Shown piece after piece: positions 19,835 to 28,742 of a DNA stretch of 64,000 nt (position 1 is its first letter; every line of letters starts with the position of its first letter). A program made the translations under genes and the position numbers. The DNA is from Clostridiales bacterium (GTDB lineage: Bacteria; Bacillota; Clostridia; Christensenellales; QALW01). Under the pieces are notes generated by a model that saw only the letters and a program-made list of their open reading frames with translations, did not search any database and had not been told where the DNA came from. The stretch is taken from the NCBI GenBank assembly GCA_015069575.1, contig SVIH01000005.1, positions 1-64,000 of the forward strand, written 5' to 3'.

Positions 19835-19852
19835 ATTAAAGACCTTTAATAT
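19833..19852. promoter_or_regulatory. Palindrome over ttcA start region
   Basis: ATATTAAAG-AC-CTTTAATAT, 9-base perfect arms. On the minus strand it covers the AAAGG ribosome site and first bases of the start codon, so it could be a repressor site or control access to the start. Confidence 0.4.
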
Positions 19853-19878
19853 AAGGCTACTGAAAATTCAGTAGCCTT
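19853..19878 (-). terminator. Hairpin after the DUF4038 lipoprotein gene
   Basis: Perfect 12-base arms AAGGCTACTGAA / TTCAGTAGCCTT. The minus-strand T-run after it is poor (TATATTAAAG), so termination may be partial. Confidence 0.6.
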
Positions 19879-19884
19879 AAAAAA

Positions 19885-22413
19885 TTATTTATAAATATAT
19901 AGTACCATATCTGTGGTTGCTTTTTCAGTTATCTGCCATTGACCTTCTGCGCTTGCATTAAATGTTCCACTTTCGGTTATTTTACCTTTTATAGGATTAA
20001 ACCAAACGTAATGATACTCTGCATTTGCTTCTAACTTTTTAACAATACCTGTTTTTGTACCTGAATTTTTAGCATTGGGTTTTTCACCAACAGTTGCATC
20101 GGAGAAGCTGTAGAAGTAAATTACTGCTTTAGAGCCATCTTCTGTTGATGCCATTACGCCTAAAGCACCTGTATCGCGTTCAAGATAATCAGTATCGGTA
20201 AATCTTGGAATAAGTTTATTCCAGTCAACAACTTTTTCTTCAAAGAATCTGCGCATATAGCCCATCTGAATAGAGCTTTCTAACTTTAATGCTCCCTTCC
20301 AATCCTTTGTGCCGGCAGCCTTTTGTTCAACTGATACAATATCAACACCATCATCACCGGGCTGATCTGCAACGTATGAACCGTTATAAAGCCATCCGCC
20401 CTGCGCGCCATATCCGTAGCCGCAGAAACCGCTTAAGAAACTGAACCAACCTTGTGCACGGGCACCAAAGTTTTTAGTTTCAAGCATACAATAGTGGCTT
20501 TCATAGTTTACACAAGGTTTGCCCTGACCTTTTTCCCAATAATCTTTTGCAACATCAAAAAGTACTTTTGTATCGCCTGTTTTTGAAGGTTTCCACTGTG
20601 AACCATACCATGTATGTGCTTCAACGTTACGGAATGCTGAGTTTGATGCCTGCGTCATTGAAGAACCTTCCTGATGCGCAGTTAAAGGTGATTTGTATGG
20701 ATCATATTTAGCCATATATTCTGCAACGAAAATATATGGATTGTTTGCATATCCCCAGAATTCATGTTTATGGAAATCTGATTTTTCTGTCCAGAAATTA
20801 TCATTATCAACTTCCTGAGCCAGGGTCCACATTACAGGGTAAGCTGAATATCTTGCAACCCAATATCTGCAGATTTTTTCAAGTGCCTGCTTAACATCAT
20901 CGGAAATTTCATAGAAAGTAACTGTTTTATTCTTCTTGGCACCAAAGCCTGCAACTTTAGTAGAATATCCGCCAAAGTTATCAATGAACTTCTGCATTTC
21001 ATCAGGGAAGAAATGTGATGCGTTAGCATGAACAAGACCATAGTTAGCAACAGCCTGGAATTTCTGGTCATTAGCTTTAAAGCCTGCAATATCGGCAGTG
21101 GTTACGCCATCTGTAAAATCAAAGCCTACGCCGATAGGTTCACTTTGATAAACTGTATAACCTTGTTTAGCACGGGTTTTAACAGTTTCTTTAACCATAT
21201 CAAGATTTTCTCTGCCTAAGCCCCAATGGGTATCGCCTAAATAGAAGAAAGGTGTGCCATCTGCATATGTAAAGTATTTTGTATTTTCCTGTGTTTTTAC
21301 AAAACCGCGTTTGTAAACTTCAAGATTTCCTTTATATTTAGTACATTCAATTGTACTTTTTTGATTATGTAATCCTGTGTTTGATTTATCTGTACACTGT
21401 GTAGTATATGTCCATGTACCTTCAGTTGGACATACAAAACGAACACGCCAAACTGTTCCGCCATCCCAGAAACCAGGAATTGTATATGTAACATTACCGT
21501 TTGTTAAAACAAGATCAACATCAACATCGTTAAATGGATCTTTATATTCCTTGCTGCTTTTTAAAACAACTTCATTAGCAATCCATGTGCGTGCACTTGT
21601 TACAGGTTGTGCATCAGCAACATACGTAAGGGGATTAAGTTCAACTTCATCAATGAAAACTTCAGAAACGCCTTCCTGAATTGACTGAAGCCCGAATCTC
21701 CATTGACCGCCGGCTTCAATATCTTCTAAAGCAATAGAAACCTGACCTGTGTATAAATACCATGTATCGTCTTCAACCGGTGTTGCAGAACCTGTTCCGC
21801 AATATGTTTGAGTATTATTTTTTCTTTCAGGTGTAAAACTTGTTTTTGCATTAGTACGGATTACGCCTGCAAAAACGTTGTTAGCACCATCTGCACCGAT
21901 AACCTTAAACTTAAATTTAATAGTATAGTCACCGGGCTGAGTAATATAAGGTTGAATATCAATCATTGCTGTATGATATGATGCACTTTCACTATCGTCC
22001 TTTGTGAAATATAAACATTTTCCAACGAAACCATCATCACTTATGCTTAATTTAACAGAGTCTTTATCATTAAATCTTTTCCATTCAGTATCTTTTACAT
22101 CATTTGCATCATCAAATGTTGCTGATTTTAAAGGTATAAGTGATTTAATTTCAACCGGAGCACCTGTAGGTTGCTGGATCGGTACACATGAACCCTCTGC
22201 TTCAGCAGATTCTGAACTGTTGTTAAGAGGTGTTGGTGAATATGAACCTGTAAAATCAGTTTGTTCTTTTTCCGCAGTTCCACTACTACCGCTACTGCTA
22301 CTGGGTTTTTGGGTTGGTTCAACAGGAGGTTTTTCAGTTTTATCTCCACAACCACTGATTAACATTGTTATAAGAATTAATAATGTCATTATCTTTAATA
22401 AAGATTTTTTCAT
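19885..22413 (-). CDS. Secreted lipoprotein with DUF5060 and DUF4038 glycosidase domains
   Basis: 842 residues. Signal peptide with lipobox L-I-S-G-C, lipid cysteine at 22, then a Pro/Ser/Gly linker to about residue 60. Residues about 85-270 look like a carbohydrate-binding jelly-roll. Residues about 275-365 match DUF5060 (I-P-G-F-W-D-G-G, W-R-V-R-F) and about 380-730 DUF4038, a TIM-barrel family that includes GH140 apiosidases (F-F-Y-L-G-D-T-H-W, T-L-A-Q-E-V-D-N-D, V-N-Y-E-S-H-Y). The enzyme probably works on polysaccharide side chains at the cell surface. A shorter, leaderless paralogue is encoded at 36111-37736. Substrate is unproven. Confidence 0.85.
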   Translation of the reverse strand: MKKSLLKIMTLLILITMLISGCGDKTEKPPVEPTQKPSSSSGSSGTAEKEQTDFTGSYSPTPLNNSSESAEAEGSCVPIQQPTGAPVEIKSLIPLKSATFDDANDVKDTEWKRFNDKDSVKLSISDDGFVGKCLYFTKDDSESASYHTAMIDIQPYITQPGDYTIKFKFKVIGADGANNVFAGVIRTNAKTSFTPERKNNTQTYCGTGSATPVEDDTWYLYTGQVSIALEDIEAGGQWRFGLQSIQEGVSEVFIDEVELNPLTYVADAQPVTSARTWIANEVVLKSSKEYKDPFNDVDVDLVLTNGNVTYTIPGFWDGGTVWRVRFVCPTEGTWTYTTQCTDKSNTGLHNQKSTIECTKYKGNLEVYKRGFVKTQENTKYFTYADGTPFFYLGDTHWGLGRENLDMVKETVKTRAKQGYTVYQSEPIGVGFDFTDGVTTADIAGFKANDQKFQAVANYGLVHANASHFFPDEMQKFIDNFGGYSTKVAGFGAKKNKTVTFYEISDDVKQALEKICRYWVARYSAYPVMWTLAQEVDNDNFWTEKSDFHKHEFWGYANNPYIFVAEYMAKYDPYKSPLTAHQEGSSMTQASNSAFRNVEAHTWYGSQWKPSKTGDTKVLFDVAKDYWEKGQGKPCVNYESHYCMLETKNFGARAQGWFSFLSGFCGYGYGAQGGWLYNGSYVADQPGDDGVDIVSVEQKAAGTKDWKGALKLESSIQMGYMRRFFEEKVVDWNKLIPRFTDTDYLERDTGALGVMASTEDGSKAVIYFYSFSDATVGEKPNAKNSGTKTGIVKKLEANAEYHYVWFNPIKGKITESGTFNASAEGQWQITEKATTDMVLYIYK

Positions 22414-22477
22414 TTTTTTCTTCCTTTCAAACGCCTTTAATAACTACAAAAACCTGTATATACAAGTTTAACGTGAT

Positions 22478-22510
22478 AAAAAGACAGCCATAATTTTATG
22501 ACCGTCTTTA
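22478..22510 (-). terminator. Terminator after the TPR membrane-protein gene
   Basis: Imperfect hairpin, arms AAAGACAGCCATAA and the matching TTATGACCGTCTTT with one mismatch and one G-T pair, followed on the minus strand by TTTTTATC. It lies about 85 bases after the stop at 22597. Confidence 0.65.
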
Positions 22511-22596
22511 TTTTACCATATATTAATATAGTTGTAAATATCCATAATTGTGAATTTTTTATGTACAAAGCAGGCAAATAACCGCTTTTTATGACA

Positions 22597-23397
22597 TTAA
22601 TATTCCAGTTCAGGTTCGATAGATTTAAGCATTTTTTGTGCTTCTTCATACTCACCAAACAGTTCTATCATTTCTTCAAGAATTGCCGTTGCGCCTTCCT
22701 TATTATATGCATCTATCATTTTTTGCGCTTCCTGAAGTTTTTTGCTACCCCATTCCTGTTTGCAACGCTCTATACCTTCTGTTGCTTTTGGATAGCGATT
22801 AGCATCACTTGAAGAAACTTTTTTAAATTCTATAACAGCTTTTTCATACTCACCGGTTGCATACAATTCAACGCCTTTATTATATGCTTTATCTGAAGCA
22901 TCTTTAGATTCAACTTCATCAACACAATCAACAAGTTTTTCTTTGCAAAAACTAAATTTTGCAAGACGGCTAAGGTATACTTTCACATCATCTTCTGAAT
23001 ACTCACCATTATAATAAGCAAGAACTGTTTCATCTAATTTATTTAACACCGTAGGTTTTATTACATCATTAAAGATTTCTATGCCCCTATATTGTGGCCA
23101 TGTATCATCATTATATTCAGCCAAAAAGCATAATTCAAAATATCCATTAAGATGATTTATAAGCGCTTCATCTTCTGTTGTTTTATTATCAGATTTATCA
23201 TATATGGTATATGCCGCCTGATAATTATTTGATGTTAATGCTTTTTCAAAGTTAGAATTTTTAACCCTTTGAACAAACGGCAAAGGAACACCAACCATAT
23301 TAAGAACATAAAAAAGCGCTGAAACAAGAGCAATTATAAGCATAATAAGTATAACACTAAGAAATACAGAACCGCCTTTTTCCTGTTTTTTTGCCAT
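22597..23397 (-). CDS. Membrane-anchored TPR-like protein
   Basis: 266 residues: a short basic N-terminus, one strong transmembrane segment (about 10-33), then a soluble helical region with TPR-like repeats (A-Y-N-K-G-V-E-L-Y-A-T-G-E-Y-E-K-A, Y-P-K-A-T-E-G-I-E-R-C). Topology suggests an external scaffold. I do not recognise a specific family or partner. Its ribosome site AGGAGG follows the prs terminator directly. Confidence 0.72.
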   Translation of the reverse strand: MAKKQEKGGSVFLSVILIMLIIALVSALFYVLNMVGVPLPFVQRVKNSNFEKALTSNNYQAAYTIYDKSDNKTTEDEALINHLNGYFELCFLAEYNDDTWPQYRGIEIFNDVIKPTVLNKLDETVLAYYNGEYSEDDVKVYLSRLAKFSFCKEKLVDCVDEVESKDASDKAYNKGVELYATGEYEKAVIEFKKVSSSDANRYPKATEGIERCKQEWGSKKLQEAQKMIDAYNKEGATAILEEMIELFGEYEEAQKMLKSIEPELEY

Positions 23398-23423
23398 ATT
23401 ACAGCACCTCCTTTAAAAACATA

Positions 23424-23447
23424 AGCAGCAGAAAAATTTCTGCTGCT
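23424..23447 (-). terminator. Terminator after prs
   Basis: 11-base arms AGCAGCAGAAA / TTTCTGCTGCT, minus-strand continuation TATGTTTTT. Confidence 0.75.
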
Positions 23448-23453
23448 GTAAAA

Positions 23454-24626
23454 TTATTTCTTTCCTTTTTTAATAAGCAGCTTATTAATCTTTGTTGAGG
23501 GATCAAGAAGTTCACTTATTGAAGCATCATGGTTAAGAGTATCTATGATATAAGAGATATATTTTGAAAGATCAACGCTTGCATACCATTCCCTTGCTTG
23601 TAATTCAGGTGTGGTGCAAATTGCGTTGGTAGTAAATACCTTTTTAATATAGCCTTTTTTATAAGCCTCATCAAAATGATCAAGACCTTCGCAGAAAAGA
23701 CCGAATGTTGTGCAAACATAAATATCGTTTGCGTTAAGTTCTTTAAGTTTAACTGCAAGATCAAGCACACTATCGCCTGAAGAAATCATATCATCAACAA
23801 TAATAAGATCCTTGCCTGAAACATCTGCGCCAAGATATTCATGGGCAACAATGGGGTTTCTGCCGTTAATAACCACAGAATAATCACGACGTTTATAGAA
23901 CATACCAAGATCAACACCTAAAACGCTTGAGAAATAAATTCCCCTTGCCATAGCGCCTTCATCAGGGCTGATTATCATCAAATGCTCTTTATCAAGTTTA
24001 ATATCAGGTTCAACATTAACAAGAGTTTTAATCATCTGGTATGTAGGCATTACATTTTCAAATCCATGAACAGGAATTGCATTCTGCACTCTTGGGTCGT
24101 GAGCATCAAAGGTAATAATGTTATCAACGCCCATACCAACAAGTTCCTGTAAACAGGTAGCACTATCAAGAGATTCCCTTCCTGTACGCTTATGCTGACG
24201 GCCTTCATAAAGCATAGGCATAACAACTGTTATTCTTCTTGCTTTACCGCCGATTGCAGCAATAATACGTTTAAGATCAGCATAGTGATCATCAGGACTC
24301 ATAGGTACTTGCTGACCGTACATTTTATATGTAAGAAGGTGATTAAACACGTCACAGATAATATAAATATCAAGACCGCGTACTGACTGATGAATAACAC
24401 CTTTTGCTTCACCACTGCCAAACCTTGGGCAAGTAACATTAATAAGATAAGTATCCCTTTCGTAAGCAACAAAGGTAGCATCCTGTTTATATTCGCTTTC
24501 CCTTTCTTTACGCCATTTTGTAAGATAAAAATCAATTTTTTTGCCAATTTCTTCGCATCCGGGCATTGCAATAACGCCTAAAGGGGCAAATGGTAAAGTG
24601 GTAAGGTTTTCTAAATAATCAGCCAT
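23454..24626 (-). CDS. prs: Ribose-phosphate pyrophosphokinase (PRPP synthase), long form
   Basis: 390 residues, the longer variant common in Clostridia. The PRPP-binding motif V-D-D-M-I-S-S-G-D-S and the ATP/metal-binding histidine region R-Q-H-K-R-T-G-R-E-S are recognisable. It makes PRPP from ribose 5-phosphate and ATP for nucleotide, His and Trp synthesis. ATG at 24626 is preceded by AGGAGG; an in-frame codon at 24662 has no ribosome site. Promoter and terminator bracket it as a single-gene unit next to uraA. Confidence 0.9.
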   Translation of the reverse strand: MADYLENLTTLPFAPLGVIAMPGCEEIGKKIDFYLTKWRKERESEYKQDATFVAYERDTYLINVTCPRFGSGEAKGVIHQSVRGLDIYIICDVFNHLLTYKMYGQQVPMSPDDHYADLKRIIAAIGGKARRITVVMPMLYEGRQHKRTGRESLDSATCLQELVGMGVDNIITFDAHDPRVQNAIPVHGFENVMPTYQMIKTLVNVEPDIKLDKEHLMIISPDEGAMARGIYFSSVLGVDLGMFYKRRDYSVVINGRNPIVAHEYLGADVSGKDLIIVDDMISSGDSVLDLAVKLKELNANDIYVCTTFGLFCEGLDHFDEAYKKGYIKKVFTTNAICTTPELQAREWYASVDLSKYISYIIDTLNHDASISELLDPSTKINKLLIKKGKK

Positions 24627-24665
24627 TAAAAAATTCCTCCTGAAGTAAATTTTGATATACAATTA

Positions 24666-24694
24666 ATTATACTAAATTTTTTTTGTTTTGTAAA
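24666..24694 (-). promoter_or_regulatory. Sigma-A promoter of prs
   Basis: Minus-strand TTTACA (24689-24694), 17 bases, TATAAT (24666-24671). Confidence 0.7.
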
Positions 24695-24732
24695 TTATAA
24701 TCCCGTATATTTTTTGGTTTTTTGTAAAAAAT

Positions 24733-24760
24733 TTTCGGCTACCCCATTGGATAGCCGAAA
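24733..24760 (-). terminator. Terminator after uraA
   Basis: Arms TTTCGGCTA / TAGCCGAAA around a 10-base loop. The minus-strand continuation is AATTTTTTAC. Confidence 0.82.
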
Positions 24761-24772
24761 GTGTTTTTTATT

Positions 24773-26137
24773 TTAATCTTTTTTCTTTGAAAGAATAAGG
24801 TTTGTAATGATACCTAAAATAAGTGCACAAGCGATTGATGTAATCTTAACAGGGCCAATTGCCATTGCCATTCCACCAATACCTGCAATTAAAATAACTG
24901 AAACTGTAAACAGTTTTGCGTTATCTTCAAGATCAACCTTCTGTATCATCTTAAGACCGGAAACTGCAATGAAACCGTAAAGAGTAATGCAAACACCGCC
25001 CATTACGCATCCGGGAATAGAATCAAGCAATGCTACAAAGGGTGAGATAAATGAGATAACGATTGCCATAATTGCTGTTACTGTAATTGTGATAACAGAG
25101 GCGTTTCCTGTAATAGCAACGCATCCAACACTTTCACCATATGTGGTGTTTGGGCAACCGCCAAAGAATGCACCTGCAAATGAACCGATACCATCGCCAA
25201 GAAGCGTTCTGTGAAGACCGGGCTGTTCAAGAAGATCACTTTCAATAATTGATGAAAGGTTCTTATGGTCAGCAATATGCTCAGCAAAAACTACGAATGC
25301 AACGGGAATATATGCAACAGCGATAGTTGCAATATAAGTTGGGTTAAATTCCTTAACGCCATTAAGTGCTTCAAGGAAAGTAAACTGAGGCATTGCAAGG
25401 AATGTGTTAATATTAACACCATCTGCAACAAGAGCCTTAAAGGGTGCAAAATCAAGAATCATAAGATTCGCATTATCCGTTGCCTGACCAACAAGGGTAA
25501 AGATAAGAGCAACAATATAACCTGCGCCGATACCAATAATAAAAGGAATAAGTTTTGCCATCTTTTTGCCGTAAGTTGAGCAAAGAACAACTACAAAAAG
25601 TGTTACAAGTGCACAAATTAAGGATACCCAGCTAAAGCCTGACATAATAAAGTTGCCATCTGCATCCTGAGGACCATATGAAAAAACGTCCTTAATGGCA
25701 GCGCCTGCAAGTGAAAGACCAATAATTGCAACTGTAGGTCCGATAACTGCTGCAGGCATAAGTTTATTTATCCAATTTACGCCTGCAAGCTTAACAATAA
25801 TTGCAATAATAACGTAAACAAGACCTGCAAAAGCAGCACCAAGGATTAAACCAAGATAACCAAGTGACATTGAAACACCGCCTGCAAAAGCTGCAAACAT
25901 TGAACCGATAAAAGCAAATGATGAGCCTAAGAATACAGGGCTTTTGAATTTTGTAAACAACTGATAAACCAAAGTACCAACGCCTGCACCAAAAAGTGCC
26001 GCAGAAGCGGTCATTCCATTACCTACTATAGCAGGTACTGCAATTGTTGCAGCCATAATAGCAAGAAGTTGCTGGATTGCAAGAACGATTATTTCGCCAA
26101 CTTTTGGCTTATCGTTTACACCGTAAACAAGTTTCAT
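24773..26137 (-). CDS. uraA: Uracil/xanthine permease
   Basis: 454-residue NCS2 transporter with about 12-14 hydrophobic segments, the P-A-I-V-G-N-G opening, the central Q/E-containing signature F-A-E-H-I-A-D-H-K and G-C-P-N-T-T-Y-G-E-S typical of UraA/PyrP. It probably imports uracil with protons. The ATG at 26137 has GGAGGA upstream; 13 earlier in-frame residues are rejected. The 5' leader is short, with no visible PyrR attenuator. Confidence 0.9.
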   Translation of the reverse strand: MKLVYGVNDKPKVGEIIVLAIQQLLAIMAATIAVPAIVGNGMTASAALFGAGVGTLVYQLFTKFKSPVFLGSSFAFIGSMFAAFAGGVSMSLGYLGLILGAAFAGLVYVIIAIIVKLAGVNWINKLMPAAVIGPTVAIIGLSLAGAAIKDVFSYGPQDADGNFIMSGFSWVSLICALVTLFVVVLCSTYGKKMAKLIPFIIGIGAGYIVALIFTLVGQATDNANLMILDFAPFKALVADGVNINTFLAMPQFTFLEALNGVKEFNPTYIATIAVAYIPVAFVVFAEHIADHKNLSSIIESDLLEQPGLHRTLLGDGIGSFAGAFFGGCPNTTYGESVGCVAITGNASVITITVTAIMAIVISFISPFVALLDSIPGCVMGGVCITLYGFIAVSGLKMIQKVDLEDNAKLFTVSVILIAGIGGMAMAIGPVKITSIACALILGIITNLILSKKKD

Positions 26138-26185
26138 TCTTAAATTCCTCCGTAAAAATTTTTTGTGCTTACGCACTTCTATACT

Positions 26186-26214
26186 ATTTTACTAAATCGT
26201 TCATAAAAAGTCAA
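26186..26214 (-). promoter_or_regulatory. Sigma-A promoter of uraA
   Basis: Minus-strand TTGACT (26209-26214), 17 bases, TAAAAT (26186-26191). Confidence 0.65.
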
Positions 26215-26239
26215 TATATTGTTTTATTTTTTTAATACG

Positions 26240-26255
26240 ACACAATTTGTTGTGT
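26240..26255. promoter_or_regulatory. Palindrome at the trmB -35 region
   Basis: ACACAA-TTTG-TTGTGT, 6-base perfect arms, touching the first base of the -35 box of the plus-strand promoter. A possible operator; no cognate regulator is visible. Confidence 0.35.
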
Positions 26256-26283
26256 TGCGCAAAAACTTTTTTTCTGCTATAAT
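26255..26283 (+). promoter_or_regulatory. Sigma-A promoter of trmB
   Basis: TTGCGC (26255-26260), 17 bases, TATAAT (26278-26283). Confidence 0.7.
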
Positions 26284-26295
26284 GCAGATAAATGT

Positions 26296-26339
26296 AACCA
26301 TATTTGAGCAGTTTACAACTGGTTCAAGCTACAATGGTT
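26296..26339 (+). promoter_or_regulatory. Predicted stem-loop in the trmB leader
   Basis: Nested pairings: AACCAT (26296-26301) with ATGGTT (26334-26339), TTGA (26304-26307) with TCAA (26324-26327), and CAGTT (26309-26313) with AACTG (26317-26321). It is at the very 5' end of the expected transcript, ahead of the ribosome site. Confidence 0.4.
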
Positions 26340-26363
26340 TGATTAAAAAAAAGAGGTACATTT

Positions 26364-27026
26364 ATGCGAATGCACAAAAAGAAAAATCTTGATTTGTTTT
26401 TAGAAAAGTTTTCAGATATTCTTACAGTTTTGGAAAAGCCTGACCCAAGCATTAAGAAATCATTGGAAATCAAAAAATACCTTGATTTAAAATCGCTTGT
26501 TGGTAGTGATCAGGTTGAATTAGAAATCGGTTGCGGTATGGGTACTTTTATTTGTCAACTTGCAAAAAGAAACCCCGATAAAGCCTATTTAGCAGTTGAA
26601 GTAAATAAAAACGTTATAGTTGAGGCTTGTAAAAAGGCAAAGGAAATGGAATTAACCAACGTTCACTTTTTAAATACCGCCGCAGAAATTCTGCCTTGTT
26701 TTTTAAAAAAGGACTCCGTTACAAGAATATATCTTAATTTTTCCTGCCCTTTTCCTAAACGCACCTACGCTAATCACAGGCTGACTTACCCAAGATTTTT
26801 ATTAAGTTACCGCGAATATCTTGTTGAAGGAGGGGAAATACATCAAAAAACCGATAATAAAGAGTTTTTTGAATATTCAATCGAGCAGTTTTCTTTCTGC
26901 GATTACAAAATTAAAAATGTTTGCCTTGATTTACATAATTCTGACTTTCAAGGTAATATTATAACCGAATATGAGCAACGATTTATTGATTTAGGTAAAC
27001 CTATTTACAGATTGGAAGCATACTAA
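26364..27026 (+). CDS. trmB: tRNA (guanine-N7)-methyltransferase, divergent
   Basis: 220-residue class I SAM methyltransferase of the TrmB family, which makes m7G46 in tRNA. Visible are the SAM motif E-I-G-C-G-M-G (54-60), K-T-D-N at 162-165 and the C-terminal T-x-Y-E-x-x-F with P-I-Y-R-L-E-A. The motif that normally reads N-F-S/P-D-P-W-P-K is N-F-S-C-P-F-P-K here (125-132). The aspartate usually considered catalytic is therefore replaced by Cys128 and the following tryptophan by Phe. The remaining conservation argues against a pseudogene; altered activity or specificity is possible. Confidence 0.82.
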   Translation: MRMHKKKNLDLFLEKFSDILTVLEKPDPSIKKSLEIKKYLDLKSLVGSDQVELEIGCGMGTFICQLAKRNPDKAYLAVEVNKNVIVEACKKAKEMELTNVHFLNTAAEILPCFLKKDSVTRIYLNFSCPFPKRTYANHRLTYPRFLLSYREYLVEGGEIHQKTDNKEFFEYSIEQFSFCDYKIKNVCLDLHNSDFQGNIITEYEQRFIDLGKPIYRLEAY

Positions 27027-27053
27027 AAAACGATGCATTAAGCATCGTTTTTT
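27025..27053. terminator. Bidirectional terminator between trmB and the FAD protein gene
   Basis: AAAAAACGATGC / GCATCGTTTTTT with a 5-base loop and T-runs on both strands. Confidence 0.9.
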
Positions 27054-28636
27054 GTTTTTTCAATTATTGCCATGGCAACTTTAATACCATCAACCGCAGC
27101 AGACATTATACCACCTGCATATCCCGCGCCTTCACCACATGGATAAACGCCTTTTATTGAGCTTTCAAAATTTTCATCCCTTAAAACTCGAACAGGTGAA
27201 GATGACCGCGTTTCAACACCTGTTAAAACTGCATCTTTATTGGCAAAACCTTTTATTTTATTATCAAATAAGGGCAATGCCTGTTTTAGTGAAGCAGTTA
27301 CAAAATCGGGTAAGCATTTTTTGATTTCAGTCCATTTAACGCCAATAGGATAACTTGGTGTTATTTTTCCTTGTTTTGTTGATGGCGTATCTTTCAAAAA
27401 ATCACCAACAAGTTGTGCAGGCGCCTTATAGTTACTGCCACCTAAAATAAATGCCATTTTTTCATACTTTTGCTGAAAATCAATACCGGCTAAGATATTA
27501 TCTTCAGGAAAATCCGTTGGTTCAACATTAACTAAGAGTGCTGAATTTGCATTCTCTTTATCGCGCATAAACAAACTCATACCATTAACAACAAGATATC
27601 CCTGTTCACTTGCAGCTGCAACAACCTGTCCCCCCGGACACATACAAAATGTATAAACACTTCTGTTTGTTGGCAAATGCACTGCAAGTTTATAATCAGC
27701 AGCGCCAAGTTTATTATAAAATTTTCCGTATTGGCTTTTATTTATATCTTCTTGCTTATGCTCAATTCTTACACCTATTGAAAACGGCTTTTTTTCCATT
27801 TTTACATTGTGTTTTTTAAGCATTTCAAAAACATCACGGGCACTATGCCCTGTTGCAATAATTAATTGGTTTGTTTTAATATTGAATACAGCACCATCTT
27901 TTTCTACAGTTATTGCCTGTAACTTATTATCCTTATATATAATATCGGTAAGTGTTGTATTGAAACAAACCTTACCGCCAAGATTAATTATCTTATTTCT
28001 TAAATTTTTTACAATATTTATAAGATTATCTGTTCCTAAATGAGGTTTTGAAATATACAAAATTTCTTCAGGGGCACCACAATCAAAGAATGTTTTAAGC
28101 ACTTCCCTGCATCTGTAATCATGAATATTAGAATTAAGTTTGCCATCAGAAAAGGTGCCCGCGCCGCCTTCACCAAACTGCACATTTGTTTTTACATTCA
28201 GGCTGCCTGTTTTAAAAAACTTTTCAATTTCTTTTTTACGGGTATCCGCATCATCACCCCGTTCTATCACAACAGGGTTTAATCCTGCCCTTGCCAAAAT
28301 ATATGCGCAAAATAATCCTGCAGGACCTGTTCCGCAAACAACAGGTGCATCTGATGGTTTGTTTTTTATTTTAGAAATGGTTAATTCCTGTGGTTCAATA
28401 TATTTTCTGATTTTTTCATTTTTAAGATTTTTAATAATTGCATCTTCTGATTTGGTTTCTACACCAATGGACATATTATAAAATATATTGTCTTTTTTAC
28501 GGGCATCAACTGCTTTTTTTAAAAGCACCATTTTATTGATTGCAATTTCACTTATTTTAAGTTTTTTTGCAACAATATTTTTTATCTGGCTTTCATTAAC
28601 ATCAATATCAATTTTTAAATCATAAAGTTCTATCAT
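27038..28636 (-). CDS. FAD-dependent dehydrogenase family protein (COG2509)
   Basis: 532 residues. An N-terminal about 90-residue alpha/beta domain precedes a Rossmann FAD-binding motif (V-C-G-T-G-P-A-G-L-F-C-A). The middle has F-G-E-G-G-A-G-T-F-S-D-G-K-L and the C-terminus G-A-G-Y-A-G-G-I-M-S-A-A-V-D-G, which together identify the COG2509 uncharacterised flavoprotein family. A role in redox metabolism is assumed but not proven. ATG at 28636 is chosen with GGTGA upstream. The 5' leader is only about 10 bases. Confidence 0.85.
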   Translation of the reverse strand: MIELYDLKIDIDVNESQIKNIVAKKLKISEIAINKMVLLKKAVDARKKDNIFYNMSIGVETKSEDAIIKNLKNEKIRKYIEPQELTISKIKNKPSDAPVVCGTGPAGLFCAYILARAGLNPVVIERGDDADTRKKEIEKFFKTGSLNVKTNVQFGEGGAGTFSDGKLNSNIHDYRCREVLKTFFDCGAPEEILYISKPHLGTDNLINIVKNLRNKIINLGGKVCFNTTLTDIIYKDNKLQAITVEKDGAVFNIKTNQLIIATGHSARDVFEMLKKHNVKMEKKPFSIGVRIEHKQEDINKSQYGKFYNKLGAADYKLAVHLPTNRSVYTFCMCPGGQVVAAASEQGYLVVNGMSLFMRDKENANSALLVNVEPTDFPEDNILAGIDFQQKYEKMAFILGGSNYKAPAQLVGDFLKDTPSTKQGKITPSYPIGVKWTEIKKCLPDFVTASLKQALPLFDNKIKGFANKDAVLTGVETRSSSPVRVLRDENFESSIKGVYPCGEGAGYAGGIMSAAVDGIKVAMAIIEKTKNDA

Positions 28637-28652
28637 TTTATTCACCAAAAAA

Positions 28653-28681
28653 ATTATACCATTTTATTAAAACTATATCAA
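28653..28681 (-). promoter_or_regulatory. Sigma-A promoter of the FAD protein gene
   Basis: Minus-strand TTGATA (28676-28681), 17 bases, TATAAT (28653-28658). The ribosome site begins just after the expected start point. Confidence 0.72.
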
Positions 28682-28703
28682 CTTTTATTTGTTTTTTGCA
28701 TAA

Positions 28704-28733
28704 AAAAATCCTCTGATTTCTCAGAGGATTTTT
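28704..28733. terminator. Terminator after the solute-binding lipoprotein gene
   Basis: 13-base arms AAAAATCCTCTGA / TCAGAGGATTTTT, TTTC loop, T-runs on both strands. Confidence 0.9.
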
Positions 28734-28742
28734 ATTATTAAA

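Noticed and set aside
26138..26185. PyrR attenuator before uraA
   Set aside because: Leader is too short and shows no paired anti-terminator and terminator; only a tiny GTGC-GTAA-GCAC hairpin is present.
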